Assembly: GCA_038210415.1 (NCBI GenBank)
Contig: JBBQWS010000014.1
Coordinates: 1-62,688, forward strand
Length of the DNA stretch: 62,688 bases
Source: JBBQWS01 sp038210415
Lineage (GTDB): Bacteria > Actinomycetota > Actinomycetes > Prado026
Reading direction: 5' to 3'
Shown here: one piece after another, positions 60,083 to 62,688 of the stretch
Position numbering within the stretch: position 1 is the stretch's first letter
Layout of the letters: each line of letters opens with the position of its first letter
Notes under the pieces: generated by a model
What the model was told of the DNA's origin: nothing
Databases searched by the model: none
What the model saw: only the letters and a program-made list of their open reading frames with translations
Program-made: the position numbers and the translations under genes

Positions 60083-61368
60083 CAGGCGCGCACGTGGCCG
60101 TCGCCGGTCACGACGTACGTCGTGGTCGTGAGCTCGGTCAGACCCATCGGGCCCCGAGCGTGCAGCTTCTGGGTCGAGATGCCGATCTCGGCGCCGAAGC
60201 CGAACTCGCCGCCGTCGGTGAAGCGGGTGGACGCATTCACCATCACCGCGGCCGAGTCGACCGTCGCCACGAAACGGCGGGTGGCGGGCTGGCTGTCACT
60301 GACGATGGCTTCGGTGTGCCCGCTGCTGTACCGGCGGATGTGCGCGACCGCGGCGTCGAGCGACTCGACCACCCCGGCGGCGATGTCCAGCGAGTAGTAC
60401 TCGGCGAGCCAGTCGGCCTCCGTGACGGGCGCGAACGACGTGCCCGCGACGTCGGCGTACGGACGGACAGCCTCGTCGCCGTGCACCATCACGCCCGCGT
60501 CGCGCAGCGCCGCCATCGCCACCGGGAGGAACGCCGGCGCGATGTCGGCGTGCACCAGCAGGGTCTCGGCCGCGTTGCAGACGCTGGTGCGCTGAGTCTT
60601 GGAGTTCAGCAGGATCGCGACGGCCTTGTCGATGTCAGCTGCCGCATCGACGTAGACGTGGCAGTTGCCGATGCCGGTCTCGATCACCGGGACGGTCGAT
60701 CCCTCGACGACGCTCCGGATCAGGTCGGCCCCACCGCGCGGGATGAGCACGTCGACCAGGCCGCGTGCGGTCATCAGGTGGCGGACCGACTCGTGCGACG
60801 TCCCCGGGACCATCGCGATCGCGTCCCGCGGCAGCCCCAGGGACTCCAGCGCGTCCTGCATGACCTCGACGAGCGCCGCATTGGACGCTTGCGCCGACGA
60901 GGATCCGCGGAGCAGCACCGCGTTGCCGCTCTTCAGACAGAGCCCAGCGGCGTCAACCGTGACGTTCGGCCGAGCCTCGTAGATGATCCCGACGACGCCC
61001 ATCGGGACCCGCACCTGGCGCAGCTCGAGGCCGTTGGCCAGCGTGCTGCCGCGCACCACCTCGCCCACAGGGTCGGGCAGGTCGGCCACGGCACGCAGGG
61101 CGGCGGCGATGTCGGCCAGCCGCGGGCCGGTCAGCGTGAGCCGGTCGACGAGAGCCGCGTCGGTGCCGTCGGCCACGGCCCTGGCGACATCGACCGCGTT
61201 GGCCTCGAGCACCGTGCTGGAGTGCTTGTCGAGAGCGTCAGCCAGGGCCTGCAGAGCCGCGTCCTTCTTCGCGCGGTGCAGCGGGGCCAGCTCGACAGCG
61301 GCGGCGCGGGCCCGGGTGGCGGCAGCCAGAACGGCGGCGCGCTCGGCATTCGGTGGGGAGTCGGTCAC
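60082..61368 (-). CDS. proA: Gamma-glutamyl phosphate reductase
   Basis: Second proline biosynthesis step, reducing gamma-glutamyl phosphate to the semialdehyde. The 428-residue aldehyde dehydrogenase-like protein has GVVGIIYEARPNVTVDAA, LRGSSSAQASN and the catalytic Cys in QRTSVCNAAETLLVH. The GTG at 61368 follows TACGCT by 6 nt without a clear ribosome site, so it may be leaderless. A separate small gene lies between it and proB. Confidence 0.96.
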   Translation of the reverse strand: MTDSPPNAERAAVLAAATRARAAAVELAPLHRAKKDAALQALADALDKHSSTVLEANAVDVARAVADGTDAALVDRLTLTGPRLADIAAALRAVADLPDPVGEVVRGSTLANGLELRQVRVPMGVVGIIYEARPNVTVDAAGLCLKSGNAVLLRGSSSAQASNAALVEVMQDALESLGLPRDAIAMVPGTSHESVRHLMTARGLVDVLIPRGGADLIRSVVEGSTVPVIETGIGNCHVYVDAAADIDKAVAILLNSKTQRTSVCNAAETLLVHADIAPAFLPVAMAALRDAGVMVHGDEAVRPYADVAGTSFAPVTEADWLAEYYSLDIAAGVVESLDAAVAHIRRYSSGHTEAIVSDSQPATRRFVATVDSAAVMVNASTRFTDGGEFGFGAEIGISTQKLHARGPMGLTELTTTTYVVTGDGHVRA

Positions 61369-61374
61369 CAGATC

Positions 61375-61380
61375 AGCGTA
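61375..61380 (-). promoter_or_regulatory. -10-like box before proA
   Basis: TACGCT on the minus strand is 6 nt before the proA GTG. It suits a leaderless proA transcript separate from proB. Confidence 0.35.
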
Positions 61381-61396
61381 GCCGCGCAGCTCAAGA

Positions 61397-61747
61397 TCAG
61401 AACGGACGAACCGAGCCGGCCTCAACGAGGACCCCGCCGTCTGCTCCGCGCTCTCGGAAGGTCTCCCGGTCGAGCACCTCGAGCCCGACGGCCCGCCACC
61501 CCGGCAGACCGGCGGTGTACCGGTGCTCACCCCACAGCCGCAGGGCCAGGGCCGCGGCGTCCTCCAGCCGTTCGGCCTCGTCCCAGTAGCGGATCTCGGC
61601 CCGGTCGCTGGAGTAGCGGGCGGTGAGCAGGAATGGCCGCTCGTGGGCCAGCCGCTCGAGCCCGTCGCGCAGCTCGGGTTCGGGGACGGGGTAGCCGGCG
61701 ACGGTCAGTACGACGTGCCACATCAGCACGGTGTCGACCTGACCCAC
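61397..61747 (-). CDS. Conserved protein of unknown function between proB and proA
   Basis: The roughly 116-residue soluble protein begins near MWHVVLTVAGYPVPEPELRD and ends DGGVLVEAGSVRPF. It has alternating strands and helices and no known motif. The first GTG at 61747 is next to GGGAGG; the GTG at 61729 or ATG at 61723 may be the real start. It is 9 bp from proB and probably cotranscribed. Confidence 0.65.
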   Translation of the reverse strand: MGQVDTVLMWHVVLTVAGYPVPEPELRDGLERLAHERPFLLTARYSSDRAEIRYWDEAERLEDAAALALRLWGEHRYTAGLPGWRAVGLEVLDRETFRERGADGGVLVEAGSVRPF

Positions 61748-61756
61748 CTCCCCTCG

Positions 61757-62688
61757 TCAACGTCGGAGCAGCACCAGGTCGTCCCTGTGGACGAGCTCAC
61801 GTTCGTACTCCGGTCCCAGGCTGCGGGCCAGCTCGCGCGTCGAACGCCCCAAAAGGCCCGGCAACTCGTTCGAGTCGAAGTTGATCAGACCTCGCGCGAC
61901 CGCGTGGCCGGTTTCGTCGAGAAGGTCGACCGGGTCGCCGGCCTCGAACTCCCCCTCGACCCGGGTGACCCCGGCCGGCAGCAAAGACAGCCGGCGGTCG
62001 ACGACCGCGCGCACCGCCCCAGCGTCGAGGTGCAACCGGCCCTGCGGGCTGGTCGCGTGCTGCAGCCAGAGCAAACGTGCCCCCCCACGCGAGCCGGTGG
62101 GGTGGAACAGCGTGCCGACCGCCTCGCCGGCCAGCGCCGCAGCCGCCTGCTCCGCGGCCGCGAGCACCACCGGGACGCCGGCTGAGGTCGCGATGCGGGC
62201 GGCTTCCACCTTGGTCTGCATGCCGCCCGTACCGGTGCCGGCCCGGCCCGGCCGGCCGAGGTCGACGCCGGCCAGATCTTCCTGGGTGCGCACCTCCGCG
62301 ACCAAGAGGGTGCCGACGTGGCGCGGATCACCGCTGTAGAGCCCGTCGACGTCAGAGAGCAGCACCAGCAGGTCGGCGTCGACCAGGTGGGCGACCAGGG
62401 CCGCGAGCCGGTCGTTGTCGCCGAACCGGATCTCGTCGGTCGCCACGGTGTCGTTCTCGTTCACGACCGGGACGGCCCCGACGGAGAGCAGCTTGGCCAA
62501 GGTGCGGTGCGCGTTGCGGTAGTGCGTCCGCCTGGTGACGTCCTCGGCCGTGAGGAGAACCTGCCCGACGGCGAGGGCGTGCCGCTGGAAGGCCTCGGTG
62601 TATCGGTGGATGAGCCGACCCTGCCCCACGCTGGCGGCGGCCTGCTGGGTCGCCAGGTCGCGGGGGCGACGGGTCAGGCCCAGCGGCT
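61757..62688 (-). CDS. proB: Glutamate 5-kinase, C-terminal part (5' end outside window)
   Basis: First proline biosynthesis enzyme. The visible part includes AAK-fold segments (VPVVNENDTVATDEIRFGDND, LLVLLSDVDGLYSGDP, GTGTGGMQTKVEAARIA) and a C-terminal PUA domain (about 185 residues from the stop onward, LHLDAGAVRAVVDR). The frame is open to the window edge. ProB-hypothetical-proA is the conserved order. Confidence 0.95.
   Translation of the reverse strand, partial: PLGLTRRPRDLATQQAAASVGQGRLIHRYTEAFQRHALAVGQVLLTAEDVTRRTHYRNAHRTLAKLLSVGAVPVVNENDTVATDEIRFGDNDRLAALVAHLVDADLLVLLSDVDGLYSGDPRHVGTLLVAEVRTQEDLAGVDLGRPGRAGTGTGGMQTKVEAARIATSAGVPVVLAAAEQAAAALAGEAVGTLFHPTGSRGGARLLWLQHATSPQGRLHLDAGAVRAVVDRRLSLLPAGVTRVEGEFEAGDPVDLLDETGHAVARGLINFDSNELPGLLGRSTRELARSLGPEYERELVHRDDLVLLRR

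Overview
This window is chromosomal DNA of a high-GC actinobacterium. GC is strongly biased in third codon positions and GTG starts are common. The gene order is the conserved actinobacterial one: dnaG-dgt-dus-glyS-uppS-recO-leuA-era-ybeY-phoH-rsmE-dnaJ-hrcA-hemW-lepA-rpsT-holA-comEC/EA-leuS-rsfS-nadD-proA-proB. Genus cannot be fixed from sequence alone; the Nocardioidaceae/Kineosporiaceae/Frankiales range fits best. Most of the region is housekeeping, transcribed on the minus strand in long chains whose start and stop codons overlap (ATGA or GTGA).

Layout. 1-510: the 3' end of a tyrosine integrase pointing at the 3' end of a tRNA-Asn gene, so the window opens at one edge of an integrated element that lies to the left. 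0.6-10.5 kb: dnaG, a lipoprotein M23 peptidase, dgt, a DsbA-like protein, dusB, an AbiEi-like/DUF559 gene between inverted copies of a short repeat, and glyS. 10.9-13.2 kb: a large secreted Ig-like protein. 13.3-18.8 kb: a CarD-like small protein, a permease pair, uppS, recO, and leuA behind a leader-peptide attenuator. 18.8-30.2 kb: an EAL-GGDEF protein, era, a zinc-less deaminase paralogue, CNNM/CBS protein, ybeY, phoH, a serine hydrolase, HIT, rsmE, dnaJ and hrcA, with a CIRCE operator in front of hrcA. 30.3-38.5 kb: an AI-2E-type permease, a DUF3097 protein, hemW, an MBL hydrolase, a MOSC protein, a class E sortase, lepA, a solitary PemK/MazF-like protein and rpsT. 38.6-47.7 kb: holA, comEC, comEA, plsY, degV and leuS, with a second candidate leader peptide before leuS. 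47.7-54 kb: secreted BNR-repeat protein, SGNH hydrolase, a membrane-anchored protein, a GGDEF cyclase and tRNA-Ala(GGC). 54-62.7 kb: the histidine phosphatase-rsfS-LCP/LytR_C-nadD-fdhD group, a CAP protein, a TraR/DksA-like protein, proA and the 3' part of proB.

The most interesting signals are regulatory or structural. (i) leuA has an apparent translational attenuator: a short leucine-rich leader peptide (four Leu codons in a row) and two mutually exclusive hairpins, one of which buries the leuA Shine-Dalgarno sequence. (ii) leuS has a short leader ORF with adjacent Leu codons, followed by a hairpin and an intrinsic terminator. (iii) The histidine phosphatase has no ATG/GTG/TTG start and appears to start at CTG, overlapping the rsfS stop as CTGA. 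(iv) A TANNNT box sits 6-7 nt before the start codon of many operon-leading genes, which suggests leaderless mRNAs. (v) The integrase/tRNA-Asn junction carries an 11-bp direct repeat. (vi) Inverted G-rich repeats flank the AbiEi-like gene and run into the dusB reading frame. (vii) A perfect 24-bp inverted repeat lies between the HIT gene and rsmE. No CRISPR array, complete insertion sequence or rRNA gene was seen.
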